This document shows, piece by piece, positions 10,576-25,389 of a stretch of 64,000 nucleotides of DNA; the stretch's first letter is position 1, and every line of letters starts with the position of its first letter. The notes beneath the pieces were generated by a model. That model saw nothing but the letters and a program-made list of their open reading frames with translations, did no database searches and was not told the origin of the DNA. Origin of the DNA: Saitoella complicata NRRL Y-17804 (taxonomy: Eukaryota; Ascomycota; Saitoellomycetes; Saitoellales; Saitoellaceae); NCBI RefSeq assembly GCF_001661265.1, contig NW_017567011.1:62001-126000 (forward strand), written 5' to 3'. A program made the position numbers and the translations under genes.

Positions 10576-12826
10576 ATGACCGGAATGCTCTACTCAGCAT
10601 ACATCGTCGACGCGACGGCGACGTTGGAGACGAAGGTGGAGTTGTTGCACAAAAACCACACGGGGAGGGCGCCGTCAGATATGGCGAGTTCGCGTTTGGA
10701 GGGTAGGGAGGATGAGGAGCAGCGGACGGTTGCGTACAGAGTGGCGCGATATCTGATTGAAATTGAGTTTGATTCAGGTGAGTCAAGGTAGAGGAGGAGT
10801 CGGCCTTGGTGGATCGGGCCGTATCGACGCGTTTTGTGCGCATACATGCCCGAGGACACCGCCATATTCTCCGAAGCACATGATGCACTAGACGAATTTG
10901 TTGCTAACAGCTTGGTTTACAGTTCAAATCCTCAGTAACATCCCAGCGGAGCTCTACCAGTCCAACCTCGAACAGCCTTCGCTACTAATTCTCCTACCAC
11001 CAGAAGAGTCGTCGTCACCCAGAGACTCTGGATTCACCCCAACATCCCCCATCGCAAACGCAGTACCAAGAAACGCCCTCGTTCATATCGTTACTCTCGG
11101 ACCAACTTTTACCCTTGCGGCACTTCGGTCATACAAGCATAGTTTGGCACGTCTACAGGCAATGTATGCTGCTGAAGAATTCGAAGGACTGAGAGAAGGA
11201 GGCGTGGATGTTGCGGACAGAGAAGCAGCTGCCAAGGTTGCGCTCGGTAAACACCAGCAGGTTTGGTTGGGTGCCGGTCCGGGTACGCCATCCAAGGAGT
11301 TCGAGTTCATGATCGACAAATACACGCCTCACAAGTCCCATCCAGAGGTCAATCTTAAGCGGGATTTGGACGCTATCCACGACTTAATGCCTCGTCATAA
11401 GTCGCTGCTGCATAGCTGGGACTTTCCGGCGCTGAGTTTGGATGCGGATGGGTTGAGCGTGACTGCGTTCTTGATTTTGGAGCATGTGATGAACTTGGAG
11501 GGATGTCAAAGATACCGGATCGGCAGTGAACGGCTGTGGACGTTTGTTAGGAATGTGGAACGCGGATACTGGGAGGGAAATGCGTACCATAACTGGACGC
11601 ATGCGGTCGATGTGTTACAAGGAGTCTTCCATTTCGCACGGAACGCGGGATGGATTGGGGATATCTCGGGCTACGAACAGGATCCAAACTCGGAGTGGGA
11701 GGCAAGGGGTGGAATGGGTGAGCCAGTCGTCGAGTTGACGCATTGTGACGTGCTGGCGTTGTGTATTGCGGCGATTGGACATGATCTTGGACACCCTGGG
11801 TTGAACAACAACTTCTTGATCAACGCTTGTGCACCAATCGCGTTACTCTACAATGACCGTTCGGTGCTGGAAAACTTCCACTGTTGTGCGTTGAGGGAGT
11901 TCTTGAGGAGGCATTGGATGGAGGTTTTGGTGCCTGAGATTCGGATCAGGATTTTCGAGGCGGTGTTGAGTACTGATATGGCATTGCATTTCGATTATGT
12001 CGGCCGGATTAATCAGCTTTCGACGCCCGGATTGGGTACGGATGCGGAAGGAGCAAAGCGCCGTGGTTTGATTTGTGCTGCACTCCTAAAGTGCGCTGAT
12101 ATCTCCAACGTCGCAAGGCCTTACGAGCTGTCTCTTGAATGGTCAAGAGCCCTCATCGATGAGTTTGCTGCGCAATCTCAGACGGAGCAGAAGTTGGGTC
12201 TGCCACCCGCTGTACCACCACCTGCGACGAATGTCCAGGCGCAGAGTAAGGGACAGGTTGGTTTCATTGACTTGTTTGCTTTGCCGCTGTTCAGGACTGT
12301 GGCGGGTGTGTTGCCGAGTATGGGATACTATGTGGAGAGGATGGTAAGAAACAGGGAGACTTGGGCCGTTGCGGGTGGTATGCAGCCCTCACCAATGACG
12401 TTGCCTATACCACTTGGTGCTCCAGTACAGTCGCCACCACCACCAGCCCAGCATGTTCCGCAGCCTGCACCACCGGCGATGAGCCCACCTGCTGCGGTCG
12501 TGACTGTCGCACGGGGGAGCTCCCGAGCCTCGAGTCTTGAGGAGAAGCCTATTCCGCCACCAAAGCCACTGCCGACCACGGCCATGCCTCAAGTTCCCGT
12601 CTCTGTCGTTTCTCCAGGTACGAATGGACGGACTACTCCCCCTTCACAAGCTCTGGCCCCACCAGGTTCTAGCTCAGGTGGTAGCAATTCCTCGAGTTTG
12701 AGACATGCTGTGTCAACACCCAATTTCGCAAGAACTGATAGCTCGAGTCCAAAGGAGGAGGGAACTAGCACTGGAGAGAAGAAATGGAAACAGAAGTTGA
12801 CGTTCTGGAAGAAGGGCAGGGAATGA
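10576..12826 (+). CDS. PDE2: 3',5'-cyclic-nucleotide phosphodiesterase, class I (PDE2-type)
   Basis: Exon 1 (10576-10777) and exon 2 (10923-12826) are joined across a 145-base intron with donor GTGAGT, branch-like GCTAAC and acceptor TTTACAG, giving about 701 residues. The HD-type catalytic domain is clear: YHNWTHAVDV near residue 290, then HCDVLALCIAAIGHDLGHPG near 350, NNNFLINA, and KCADISNVARP for the later metal-binding Asp. The enzyme hydrolyses cAMP and damps PKA signalling. The N-terminal 200 residues are poorly conserved in the family. The C-terminal 170 residues are Pro/Ser-rich and probably disordered, ending in a basic KKWKQKLTFWKKGRE. Upstream stands the CGTTA repeat, and tRNA-Asn copy 2 lies 450 bases away. 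Confidence 0.88.
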
Positions 12827-13190
12827 TTATTGGGATAACGTATCATTGATGGGAGTATCAGGAATGACGGCTAAGGAGGAATAAAAGGACAAGAATGGCA
12901 GGGAATTGGGGATGAGAACACGGCATGAGGTTATCATGACAAAGGACGATATAGCAATTTAGTCACGGGCGATTTTGTTTCTTTATGTTACTGTTTCGTT
13001 GAAGCTTAAGTTTCGCAAGCGTAAGTGTTTGGTTGTAGGTTAACGTTACGGCGCGAATTCATCATGGAAGTTTCAATCATCGAGCTCATCAAACCCGCTA
13101 GCTACGTACGCCCCGAGGAAAGTAGAGCAAAAGGAACGGGAAGAGGTATTGTCTCCTGCGATCCTGCAAGAGTGTCGAAGGAAGTAAAAG
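12827..13190. other. Intergenic region, no gene seen
   Basis: It holds the 3' flank of the phosphodiesterase gene and the downstream side of tRNA-Asn copy 3. No frame with family features was seen. Confidence 0.5.
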
Positions 13191-13264
13191 CGGTCTCGGT
13201 GAGGCTTGAACTCACAACCTCTCGATTAACAGTCGAACGCGCTAGCCAATTGCGCCACGAAACC
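13191..13264 (-). tRNA. tRNA-Asn(GTT), copy 3
   Basis: This copy is identical to the 3029 copy, with acceptor GGTTTCG/CGAGACC and anticodon loop CTGTTAA. It is followed on the minus strand by GCTTTTAC, a short polymerase III stop. Confidence 0.95.
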
Positions 13265-14153
13265 ATTGATAGTTGCAGAAATAAATACGATGTCTATGGC
13301 CTCTGTCCCAGCACAGATCAGGTGATCCGAAAATCTTCCCAGGCTCTTGCTCAAATGTTCGGTGCGACGTTCGCAAAGTTCGACCAACACCGTCAAAGCC
13401 CAACCCACACGAACTAGCGACTGGTGACAATTGCGACAATTCTCAGTATCCTTCATCCTTCAGGTTAGTAAAGTACCCTGCTGTTCGGCTCGACGAGACG
13501 AGCACCGCTTTGCGCAATGTGGTTATCCCGATCCTGGATTCTCGGTCTTGGATCAGCCGCACCCCACGACACGAGAAGATGAAACAAATCTGCAAACTTT
13601 TCTTGACCTCTCTCGAGAATCATGGAAGATATACTCATTTAAGTCTCTGATCTTTTTGTCGTTTGCATGAGCGCTGTTTCGTCTCGTCAAGTCGGACGTC
13701 TGACGTTGGTCGTTTGAGCATAGGTGCTAACTGTGTTCGTAGGTCTTTTCGCGTGTTTGATCCTTACATCTTCCTCATGTGTACGACTAGCTACTGCTTT
13801 TCAATATACGTTTGTCTGTTACTGCGTCCTTCCTTATTCCTGCTCTCTGTCACATCCTTCTTCGAGGTTCTGCCTGCATCCTGACTCTCGTATGTCCCTG
13901 TACACTTTCACTGCGATCGAAGAGAACAATCACTGTCAAATCAAGACCCTTGTCTCAACCGGAACCACCGTTCCAATGTACATGCTCGGTAGATCGCCCG
14001 TTGCAGGTTGACCGTCGATCTCCACAGACCGCCGCCGTATGTAGCCTTCATCTCTTCTACCCAGCTCACCCGTCTGTCTATGACAACAGATGATGAAGCA
14101 TTAGTCCTGGCACGCAAAAGCATGTCCCAGGCATTCACAGAAGGGGCAAAAGA
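13265..14153. other. Intergenic region between two tRNA-Asn genes
   Basis: The plus strand is pyrimidine-rich around 13620-13890. A short frame from ATG 13892 to 14011 reads like a protein start (MSLYTFTAIEENNHCQIK), but I could not extend it by plausible splicing, so it is not called as a gene. Confidence 0.35.
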
Positions 14154-14227
14154 CGGTCTCGGTGAGGCTTGAACTCACAACCTCTCGATTAACAGTCGAA
14201 CGCGCTAGCCAATTGCGCCACGAAACC
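14154..14227 (-). tRNA. tRNA-Asn(GTT), copy 4
   Basis: This copy has the same 74 bases and orientation as copies 1-3. The T-run after its 3' end (GTCTTTTGCC) can end transcription. Confidence 0.95.
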
Positions 14228-14777
14228 GGATGTTGGTGGCCAAGCAGTGTCATACAATATGACATACTACTCAGAATACCAGGAGCTTTTCTCACGATAG
14301 GTTAGGTCTTGCATGTCTTGCGGGAGACGTGTACACCTTGAGAGCGTGTCTCCGGAACCACCTTATATTCCTGTTTGCTACCGACTTTATTGTTGATGCC
14401 TAGCCATAGTCGACTACGATCACGGTCTATAATCCCCGATTTTCTGCTCTGTATTTCACCTCCTATCGCCAGCCCCGGATCCTTCATTCTCCCCGGTCTG
14501 TCACTCTCCATACCATCCTCCATTCGAGCCTGCCTTATCACCTTTCCCTTTCCGAACCCTGTCGAATCAAAACTTGGATTATGCTGTCAATGATGCTGAA
14601 AATAGATTTTGCTGTGTGAGAATGCTGTGTCGGCGCCGGCGCCTGACTTGAAATAATACGATGATGCTGAATGTGAGAAGGCTGTGCTAGACTGGGTGTA
14701 GGCAGTTCGTAAATTTTTCGGAGAAACAGGCGTATCGGACGTCTGTTCACATTCCTCCCATCCACGCCCAATCCCGA
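14228..14777. other. Intergenic region, no gene seen
   Basis: It lies between tRNA-Asn copy 4 and the 3' end of the acidic-protein gene. Only short frames are present and none has a recognisable feature. Confidence 0.5.
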
Positions 14778-16013
14778 TCATGACATTGACTCTGGCGTCA
14801 GAGGTTCATGCTCGTGTGCTTCGGCATATAGCGCGAAGTACAGTGCTGGGTTCGAGATCATGAGGTCAGTTTCTTGCTCTTCTTGCGTTTGTCCATCCCC
14901 TTCGCCTGCCTCCTCTTCCTGAGGCTCTTGCTCGTCCTCGTGCTCCTGCTCCAGCTCCTGCTCCTCTTGTGCCTCCTCCATGTCAACATCATCCCCCTGA
15001 TCGGTATAACAAATGCAAACCGGCTTTCCGTCGACAATAGTGAACGGGTGGTCCCCATACCCGTAGTTGAATTCCTCAATGTCCATGTGAGTGTGGAACA
15101 AGATCATGCGTCGCAGATATATGATGCGTCTCCGATGATAAACCAAGTCCGTGCGTTTCATTATTGCTTCTGCCAATTCTATGCCCTCGTCATCGAGTTT
15201 GCCATATTTCAGAGTTACTTCTTTCAATTGCGCCTCGAGAATATTGCGCTTGTACATGGTTAGTTGATGCTGGTAGATGGCGTAATCGTCAGAAGAGGGT
15301 ATATGAAGAGTATTTTGGGAGTATTGTTCCGATTCCCGCACCATAGCATCGTACCAACCATCCGGTAAACCGCTTTCGTGGCGCAAGGCATAATACGAAA
15401 CAACCTTTCCTTTGAGGTATGCCACTTCTCGCCATTCGACGGGCACTCTCTCATCGTTTGCGGCCTCTCTCGCCTCCTCGAGTGCTTCCTCGTCCAGGTT
15501 TCCGTATTTAAAGCGTAACCAGGCCAGCGCGAAGACGAAAGGCAAGGCGTCTTCAAATCGTTCGACTCTCTCGTCCCGCTGACTGGTTTTGGCAGCGTTG
15601 GTCTTCTTGGTTTCTGCACGCTCCTTGTCGTTGCTGATCTTGATAGGAGGTGCCCAGATTCTGGTGATCGCGAGGGGATTTGCCACAAGTTTGGTGATCT
15701 CGGTAGGATCTGTCAAAAATTTGCTTTTCTGACTCGGTTGACGGAGCTCGGCATTATCAATGTCGGTGGTGTCTGCATTGTCATTGTCGTCCCTGATCTC
15801 GATAGGATTTACCCTCGTGCCCAGCCGCATATCGACATCTGGACAGAGGTCCTCTGTACTGGCGATGATGTAGTGTTGCTCCCAGTTGAGGGTCTCAAAG
15901 ACTTCATCTGCATAACCGGCACAATCCATGTCGTCGTTGAAGAACGAGGTTATATCCTCTGATTCGACGGCCAAGGTTCTCACGCCGGCGTCGTCAGCTG
16001 CGGTAAACGACAT
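14778..16013 (-). CDS. Uncharacterised acidic protein with an internal repeat
   Basis: This is a 411-residue intronless frame I do not recognise. Two related segments of about 45-50 residues stand roughly 100 residues apart: one begins LRFKYGNLDEEALEEA and continues VEWREVAYLKGKVVSYY; the other begins VTLKYGKLDDEGIELAEA and continues VYHRRRIIYLRRMILFH. Both fit a pattern K-Y-G-x-L-D-[ED]-E followed by a basic/aromatic helix, so the core is probably helical. A Glu/Gln-rich acidic run (EEQELEQEHEDEQEPQEEEA) follows near the C-terminus. There is no signal peptide or membrane segment. The first ATG gives MSFTAADDAG. It could be a lineage-specific gene; no function is proposed. Confidence 0.6.
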   Translation of the reverse strand: MSFTAADDAGVRTLAVESEDITSFFNDDMDCAGYADEVFETLNWEQHYIIASTEDLCPDVDMRLGTRVNPIEIRDDNDNADTTDIDNAELRQPSQKSKFLTDPTEITKLVANPLAITRIWAPPIKISNDKERAETKKTNAAKTSQRDERVERFEDALPFVFALAWLRFKYGNLDEEALEEAREAANDERVPVEWREVAYLKGKVVSYYALRHESGLPDGWYDAMVRESEQYSQNTLHIPSSDDYAIYQHQLTMYKRNILEAQLKEVTLKYGKLDDEGIELAEAIMKRTDLVYHRRRIIYLRRMILFHTHMDIEEFNYGYGDHPFTIVDGKPVCICYTDQGDDVDMEEAQEEQELEQEHEDEQEPQEEEAGEGDGQTQEEQETDLMISNPALYFALYAEAHEHEPLTPESMS

Positions 16014-16555
16014 CGAGATCCGGACAGTCGTCAGCCGTCGAGGACATAGGCATGTCTTTTATTTTTGCTGCAGGTGGCAAAACTTGCGATGTTTATCGAT
16101 TTCTATGAGATGCCCCGGCCCGTTGGAAAGAAAGTTTCATTTTAGCTGCAGTTGTGAGCTGTCAGAAGGAGGCCTGAGCGCCGCACCGGACCGTTCGGCA
16201 GTTGCCACAGACCTCGGCAGAATGCAAGCAATAGATACTTCTAATTGTATTCATATGTTTCCTGAAGGAGCATGTCTTCTCATGCTGGTAAGTGTAGTTA
16301 CACCGTCGGTGGACAGTACTGGAGCGATGGTCTTCTACTTTGAACAAGCACAGGGTGACTGACAAAAGGTCGAGACACGAAGCAGCAGCCTGTTAAACTC
16401 TCGGTTGGATTGATCTCATGTGACAGAGCACGGGACCTTTCCGTGCTTGAATTACAGCTCGGCGAGCAGCTCCTTAGCCGTGGGTAACAAGCGTTTCAAG
16501 GTCCCTAGTTTTCATTGGGATTATTTTTCATCAACGGAATATTTCTATCACTTAA
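16014..16555. other. Intergenic region upstream of tRNA-Tyr
   Basis: It includes the promoter side of the acidic-protein gene. No frame with family features was seen on either strand. Confidence 0.45.
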
Positions 16556-16643
16556 CCCTCGATGGTGTAGTTGGTTCATCACGTCGCTCTGTAATGGTAA
16601 CATCGTCAAGCGAAGGTCACCGGCTCGACTCCGGTTCGAGGGA
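16556..16643 (+). tRNA. tRNA-Tyr(GTA) with 13-base intron, copy 1
   Basis: Acceptor CCCTCGA pairs with TCGAGGG and gives the C1-G72 pair that marks eukaryotic tRNA-Tyr. The anticodon stem TCGCT/AGCGA holds loop bases CT-GTA-A, then a 13-base intron (TGGTAACATCGTC) and the last loop base A. The T stem is ACCGG/CCGGT. The discriminator is A. GTTTTTGG downstream is a polymerase III stop. An identical copy lies at 40365-40452 on the other strand. Confidence 0.93.
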
Positions 16644-17010
16644 TTCGTTTTTGGCTTTTTCTTGCAGGACCGTCGGAGTCGTTTCATGAAGCCGGCCAAG
16701 CTCTGGACATTGAGCTTCATCATTGAGAAACTTTTACTGCTTTGAAATGCTATCCTCAGGCTCATGAAGCTGGTCTTGACTGCGGGTCATATTACCGGCG
16801 TCCCCAGCTGCGGCGTAATTGCGACCGCGTAAACGCGTCGACCTGCACCCAACCGCATCCACCGCGAAGCAAACAGAGAGGTCAAGGAAGGGTACGCAGT
16901 ATACCCAGACGGCCCGTACGAACACTCCTCATCCTCGGTTCTGACCCCGCGCGACCCGTTCTTTCTCCGCCTTTACTCGGTCTCGCCCTTCGCGACTTCA
17001 ATACTTCTCC
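16644..17010. other. Promoter-side region of SMC1
   Basis: It contains the tRNA-Tyr 3' flank, including 20-odd bases shared with the second tRNA-Tyr copy, and then the 5' region of SMC1. No gene was seen. Confidence 0.45.
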
Positions 17011-20000
17011 ATGGGTCGCCTCATTCAGATAGAGTTGTTGAACTTCAAGTCCTATAAGGGACACCAGACGATTGGGCCATTCCACGATTTCACATCTATT
17101 ATCGGGCCCAATGGAGCTGGTATGTCTTTCACCAGTGATTGCGCTGAGGCTCTTTCTGACATACGCGAATAGGTAAATCCAACCTCATGGACGCCATCTC
17201 CTTCGTCCTCGGTATCAAATCTTCGCATCTTCGTTCCTCCCATCTAAAGGACCTTATCTACCGTGGCCGCACCATGGCCGGCGAAGAGGAAGCTGAGCAG
17301 GAAGGGGAGGGCAGCGACGACGACGACGACAACAAACCTAGGAAAGCATGGGTCATGGCAGTATACGAAGATGATGATGGAAAGGAAATCAAGTTCAAGC
17401 GCACTATCACGCCACAAGGAACGAGTGAATACAGAATTGACGGAAGCACAGTCACTGCATCCCAGTACAATAGAAGACTGGAAGAGCAGAATGTGTTGAT
17501 CAAGGCGAGAAATTTCTTGGTGTTCCAGGGAGATGTCGAAGCTATTGCGTCGCAATCACCGAAGGACCTCACCAAGCTCATCGAGCAAATCTCCGGATCG
17601 CTCGAGCTGAAAGCGCACTACGAGCGTTTGAAGGCGGAACAGGAGAAGGCTGTTGAGGCTTCCACACACAACTTCCACAAAAAGCGCGGTATCAACGCCG
17701 AGATCAAGCAGTACACCGAACAGAAGCGCGAAGCAGAGGAGTTCACCCAGAAGGAGGCCGAGAAAGACCAAGCTATCGTGAACCACGTCATGTGGAAGTT
17801 GTTTCACTATGAAAAGGGCATTGAGGAGAGCCGTGCTGAGATTGACAGGGTCGGCGAAGAGAGGAATAGGCTGAAGAAGGAGCAGGAGAGGGCGGAGAAG
17901 GGACTTGAGGCGGCCAGGAAGGATCACGCGAAGGTGCAGAAGGACATCCTGAAGCAGGAACGCGGAATCAAGAAGAAGGAGAAGCAAGTTGAGGATATTC
18001 AGCCTGGGTTGCTCGGAGTTGATGAGAAGATCAATATAGCGACAAAGAACGTCAAGAAGTTCCACAACAAAATCGCGGAAGTGAGGAAAGATCAGGATCG
18101 TCAGAGCAAGCAGGTTGATGATTTGAGGAAGCAGTTGGATACGGTCGAGAAGGCGGAGAAGAAGTTTGAGCAGGAACAGAGGAAGGCCGCAAGAGAGGCT
18201 GGTCAGACTCTTAGCGAGGATGACTTGGCCGAGTATCGCCGCTTGAAGGAGGAGGTCAACCGCCGCGCGGCAGGAGACAAGATCAAGCTCGACTCCGCAG
18301 CGCGCCAGGCAAAGACTGATGGCGAGGCTGTCCGTAGCCTCCGTGACAAGCTCGAGGCACTTGAGCAGCAGAGGTCTCGCTTGCAGGAAGAGAGATCGGA
18401 TGCTAAAGACAAGAAGAGGGAGTTGGATGCCGAGGTTGCCCAGCTCTTGCAAGACCTCGACGACAAGAAGCGGGAGCACGAACATGCTCAGAGCGAGAGA
18501 CTGCGTACTGCGCAGACCGAGACTGAGTTGAACGAGAAGCTGCAGCAAACGTTGAACAAACTCCTCGAGGCGAACGCGAGTACGAGGGAGAGTGAGCGCG
18601 AGGCGAAGTTCCGTGAGACATTGGCTGCGTTACAGAGAATCTTCCCTGGTGTGCGCGGTCGTATCACGGATTTGTGTAAGCCTAGTCAACGAAAGTACGA
18701 TACTGCAGTCTCCGTCGTTCTTGGACGTAACATCGATGCGGTCGTCGTTGATACGGAGAAGGTTGCCAAGGACTGTATCGAGTATCTTCGTGACCAGCGT
18801 GCGGGCCAGGCGACGTTCTTGCCGCTTGACACAATCCAGGTAAAGCCTGTTGATGCCAACCTCCGTGGTATCCATAAGGGTGCGAGGATGGCGATCGATG
18901 TGGTTCAATATGAGTCGAGCCTCGAGCGTGCTATGCAGTATGCCTGCGGTAACGCCGTCGTTTGTGACGATTTAAAGGTCGCTCGGGACATCTGCTACGA
19001 TATGGGCAAGGAAGTGAAGGCTGTCGCGCTCGATGGCACCGTGATTCACAAGAGTGGTTTGATCACTGGTGGACGTGCCGGTGTTGGATCTGCGTCAAAG
19101 AGGTGGGAGGAGCAGGAGGTCGAGGGTTTGAAACGTGTGCGTGATACCCTTATGGCGCAGATCAAGGAGATTCAGGCGAATAGCTGGAGGGGTGGGGAGG
19201 AGGAGGGGTTGATGGCTGAGATTAATCGGATTGAGGGACAGTTGACTACTGCCAGGGAGAAGCTGAGTGCGACGTCTAGGTCTGTTGAGAGCAAGAAGGA
19301 GGAAATTGAGCATATTGCTGGTCAGATTCAAGAGTTGCAGCCTAAGCTCCAGGAGGAAGAGGCGGCGCTTGAGGACGTTGAGAGTCGTTTGGCTGAGCTG
19401 CAAGCCGCGTTCAATGAGGTTGAGGATGAGGTCTTTGCCGATTTTGTCCAGAGAATCGGTGTACGCAACATCCGTCAGTATGAGGAGCGCCAGGGAATGT
19501 GGGCTCAGGAGGCCGCGGAGAAGCGTGCTAAGTTCTTGACGCAGAAGAGCAAGATCGAGAATCAACTGTCCTTCGAGGAGAAGAGGTTGGCTGAGACCAC
19601 TGCGCGTATTGAGAACCTTGAGGCATCCATCGCTAGGGATGAGCAGTTGCTTGAGCAACTCCAGGCGGAGAAGACTGAGTTCCAGACTGAGATTGATACG
19701 TTGTCTGCGGAGCTTGAGCTTCTGCGTGAGGCCCACACGAACAGGAAGGCTGATCTTGAGCAGAGGAATGAGGCCGTTTCTGAGGCTAAGCGTGCAGTGG
19801 CCAAGTGGAACAAGGAGCTTGACAAAATTGCCCGAACTGTTACTACTCTCGTGGCCAAAGTTGAGAGGATCGCGGCTGAACGTCACAACCTGCTGAAGAG
19901 ATGCAAGGTTGAGGAGATTGATATCCCTCTCCTTGCTGGTTCTTTGGATGACGTTCCGATGGAGGAGCAGTTGAGGCAGGATGTCATGGAACTCGATGAT

Positions 20001-20783
20001 GAAGGCGAGTCTGCTCGTGTCAGGACTGAGATCCCCGATTATGGACTAGAGTTTGACTTTGACGAACTCGACGATGACTTGAAGGAGGATGGGTCTTCCT
20101 CAGCCGAAGCGGACTTGCTCGACACAATCAAGAACATCACAGCCGAGCTCGAGCGCATGTCACCCAACATGAAAGCCATCGAGCGCCTTGAGGGTGTCGA
20201 AAACCGCCTCCAAGACACCGAACAGGAATTCGACAAAGCCCGTAGAGAAGCAAAAAACGCCCGCGACAAATTCAGTGCCGTCAAACAAAAGCGTTACGAT
20301 CTCTTTAACCGCGCCTACACCCACATCGCCGAACAAATCGACAAGATCTACAAAGATCTCACGAAGAGTAAGGCATTCCCTCTTGGTGGTACCGCATATC
20401 TCTCACTCGAGGATTCCGAGGAGCCGTATTTGGATGGTGTCAAGTATCATGCTATGCCACCCATGAAGCGGTTCCGTGATATGGAGCAGTTATCTGGAGG
20501 TGAGAAGACGATGGCGGCGCTTGCGTTGTTGTTTGCGATTCACTCTTATCAGCCTAGTCCGTTCTTCGTGTTGGATGAGGTTGATGCGGCGTTGGATAAT
20601 ACCAATGTCGCTCATGTTGCGAATTATATCCGTGAGCATGCGGGACCTGGGTTCCAGTTCATTGTTATCTCGTTAAAGAATGGTTTGTTCCATCAGAGTG
20701 AGGCTTTGGTTGGTATCTACAGGGACCAGGATGAGAATAGTTCGAAGCCGTTGACGCTTGATTTGAGGAAATATCCTGAGTAG
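17011..20783 (+). CDS. SMC1: Cohesin subunit SMC1
   Basis: Exon 1 (17011-17119) and exon 2 (17173-20783) are split inside the Walker A motif and joined across a 53-base intron, giving 1239 residues, a normal SMC1 length. SMC1 pairs with SMC3 to form the cohesin ring that holds sister chromatids. Features in order: N-terminal [16 protein letters not shown], Walker A GPNGAGKS (32-39), a long coiled coil, the hinge (about 530-700, [20 protein letters not shown]), a second coiled coil, the ABC signature [11 protein letters not shown] near 1140 and Walker [13 protein letters not shown]. The first ATG (MGRLIQ) matches the conserved start. An acidic insert [16 protein letters not shown] follows the Walker A region. 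The gene ends 202 bases from the convergent GLR1. Confidence 0.97.
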
Positions 20784-20985
20784 GGGAGGGATGAAATCCG
20801 AGACGATGCGTGAGAAGATATAATCTACGATTTACTGGAGTTAGGTTTTTTACTGGATACTTCTTTGCTATACCTCAGCCATTTTACTAGGTAATCCATA
20901 TTTGTGTGCAATCAATCGTTCCATTACTACTCATCACATCGTACAAACTCTATCATACCGTACGCCATCCTCTATGAATATACCC

Positions 20986-22395
20986 TTAACGCATGGTAAC
21001 CAGCTCCTCAGCACTCGTAGGATGAATCGCAACACAAGCATCGAAATCCTTCTTCGTAGCGCCCATCTTAATCGCAACCCCGAATCCCTGCAAAATCTCC
21101 GCAGATCCCAACCCTACGATATGAAGCCCAACGACCTTCTCCTCAGGCCCCGCACACACAATCTTGTACTTTGTCGGACCCTTCTTCTCGAGCATGGCGT
21201 AGTACATTGCGGTGAAGGAGGAGGTGTAAACCTTGATGTTATCCTTACCGTATTTCTCCTCGGCTTCGGGCTGGGTGAGGCCAATAGACCCAACCTCGGG
21301 GTGCGCGAAGACGACGGAGGGGATATTGGTGTAATCGAGCTTTGCCTCCTTGAACTTTTCGCCGCCGAAGATACGTTCTGCGAGGCGGCGGCCGGCGGCG
21401 ATGGCGACGGGGGTGAGTTCCATTTTTCCGCAGACGTCGCCGAGGGCGTAGACGCCTTCGACGTTGGTGTTTTGGTAGTCGTCGACGACGATGTAGCCCT
21501 TCTTTCCGTCGGACTTGATGCCTGCGGTGTCCAAGCCCAAAGAAGGAGTGTCGGGGACGCGACCGGTGGCCCAGATGAGGCAGTCGACGGTTATCTTCTC
21601 GCCGGACTCCAATTCGAGGGTGAGGGATCCGTCATCGTTCTTGGTGACTTGCTTGGGGATTGATTCGGCGTGCATGTTAATTCCGCGCTTCTTGTACTCG
21701 TCTGCGATGGTCTCGGTGACCATGGGGTCGAAACCGCGGAGGATGGATTTACCGCGGTAGACGATCGTGACGTCGGATCCGAGGCCATTGAACATGCCTC
21801 CGAACTCGATGGCGATGTAGCCTGCTCCGACGATGGCGACACGCTTGGGTTGTTCAGTCAGGCGGAAGAAACCGTCAGAGTCGATTCCGTGCTCTGCGCC
21901 GGGGAGTTTGGGGATGTTTGGGTGTCCACCGACGGCGACGAGGATGTGCTTGGCGGTGTACTGCTCCTTTCCACCATCGAGGAGGTCGACTTCGACGGTA
22001 TCCTTAGAGATGAACTTGGCGCGGCCGAAAACGTAGTCGACGTCGTCCTTCTGGAGGTTCTTCTCGTAGATGCCGTTGAGGCGCTTGATGTACGCATCAC
22101 GCTTCTCCTTGATCTTGGTCCAGTTGAAGACAGCCTCGCCGTTGACGTTCTCGAAACCGTACTCACGGGCCTCGCGGACGGTGTCGGCGACGTCGGAGCA
22201 ATACCACATAACCTTCTTGGGCACACATCCGACGTTGACACAAGTACCACCCATCACACCAGAAGCCTCGATGATCGCAGCTTTTGCGCCGTAGATACCA
22301 GCCGCACGACGAGCGGAGGCGAGACCGCCTGATCCACCGCCGATGACCAGGTAGTCGTAGGATTTGACGCCATTAGTAGCAGAGAGAGGAGCCAT
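20986..22395 (-). CDS. GLR1: Glutathione reductase
   Basis: This intronless 469-residue flavoprotein reduces glutathione disulfide with NADPH. It has the FAD-binding [14 protein letters not shown] (20-33), the redox pair CVNVGC (Cys52, Cys57), the NADPH-binding [13 protein letters not shown], the second FAD motif [10 protein letters not shown] and the C-terminal HPTSAEE with the catalytic His. The start at 22395 (MAPLSATNG) suits a cytosolic enzyme. The same frame stays open upstream to 22728, and its last 30 codons before the ATG ([17 protein letters not shown]) look like a mitochondrial presequence, though no ATG lies close to them. SEC23 is transcribed divergently from 22804. Confidence 0.96.
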   Translation of the reverse strand: MAPLSATNGVKSYDYLVIGGGSGGLASARRAAGIYGAKAAIIEASGVMGGTCVNVGCVPKKVMWYCSDVADTVREAREYGFENVNGEAVFNWTKIKEKRDAYIKRLNGIYEKNLQKDDVDYVFGRAKFISKDTVEVDLLDGGKEQYTAKHILVAVGGHPNIPKLPGAEHGIDSDGFFRLTEQPKRVAIVGAGYIAIEFGGMFNGLGSDVTIVYRGKSILRGFDPMVTETIADEYKKRGINMHAESIPKQVTKNDDGSLTLELESGEKITVDCLIWATGRVPDTPSLGLDTAGIKSDGKKGYIVVDDYQNTNVEGVYALGDVCGKMELTPVAIAAGRRLAERIFGGEKFKEAKLDYTNIPSVVFAHPEVGSIGLTQPEAEEKYGKDNIKVYTSSFTAMYYAMLEKKGPTKYKIVCAGPEEKVVGLHIVGLGSAEILQGFGVAIKMGATKKDFDACVAIHPTSAEELVTMR

Positions 22396-25169
<2,774 letters not shown>

Positions 25170-25389
25170 GGGTAGCTATTGCTAGGTGAGGAGACGAATG
25201 GGGAAGGAGGGAAGGATGCAATGATAAAGAGGAAAATATACCATTTTGTTTGCTTGGAATGCGTTTGCTACGGGCGAAGTCACGTTGCCTTGTAGTTCCG
25301 ATTCTCTTCTTTTCGTGCGTGCCGCAGACATGGCCCCGCGGTCCAATTTTGCTCTATGTCTATCATAACCTTCCATATGCATCTCCCAT

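Noticed and set aside
17556-18548. A 330-codon open frame antisense to SMC1, and another at 19095-19886
   Set aside because: Leucine-rich mirror images of the coiled-coil codons of SMC1; no independent family features.
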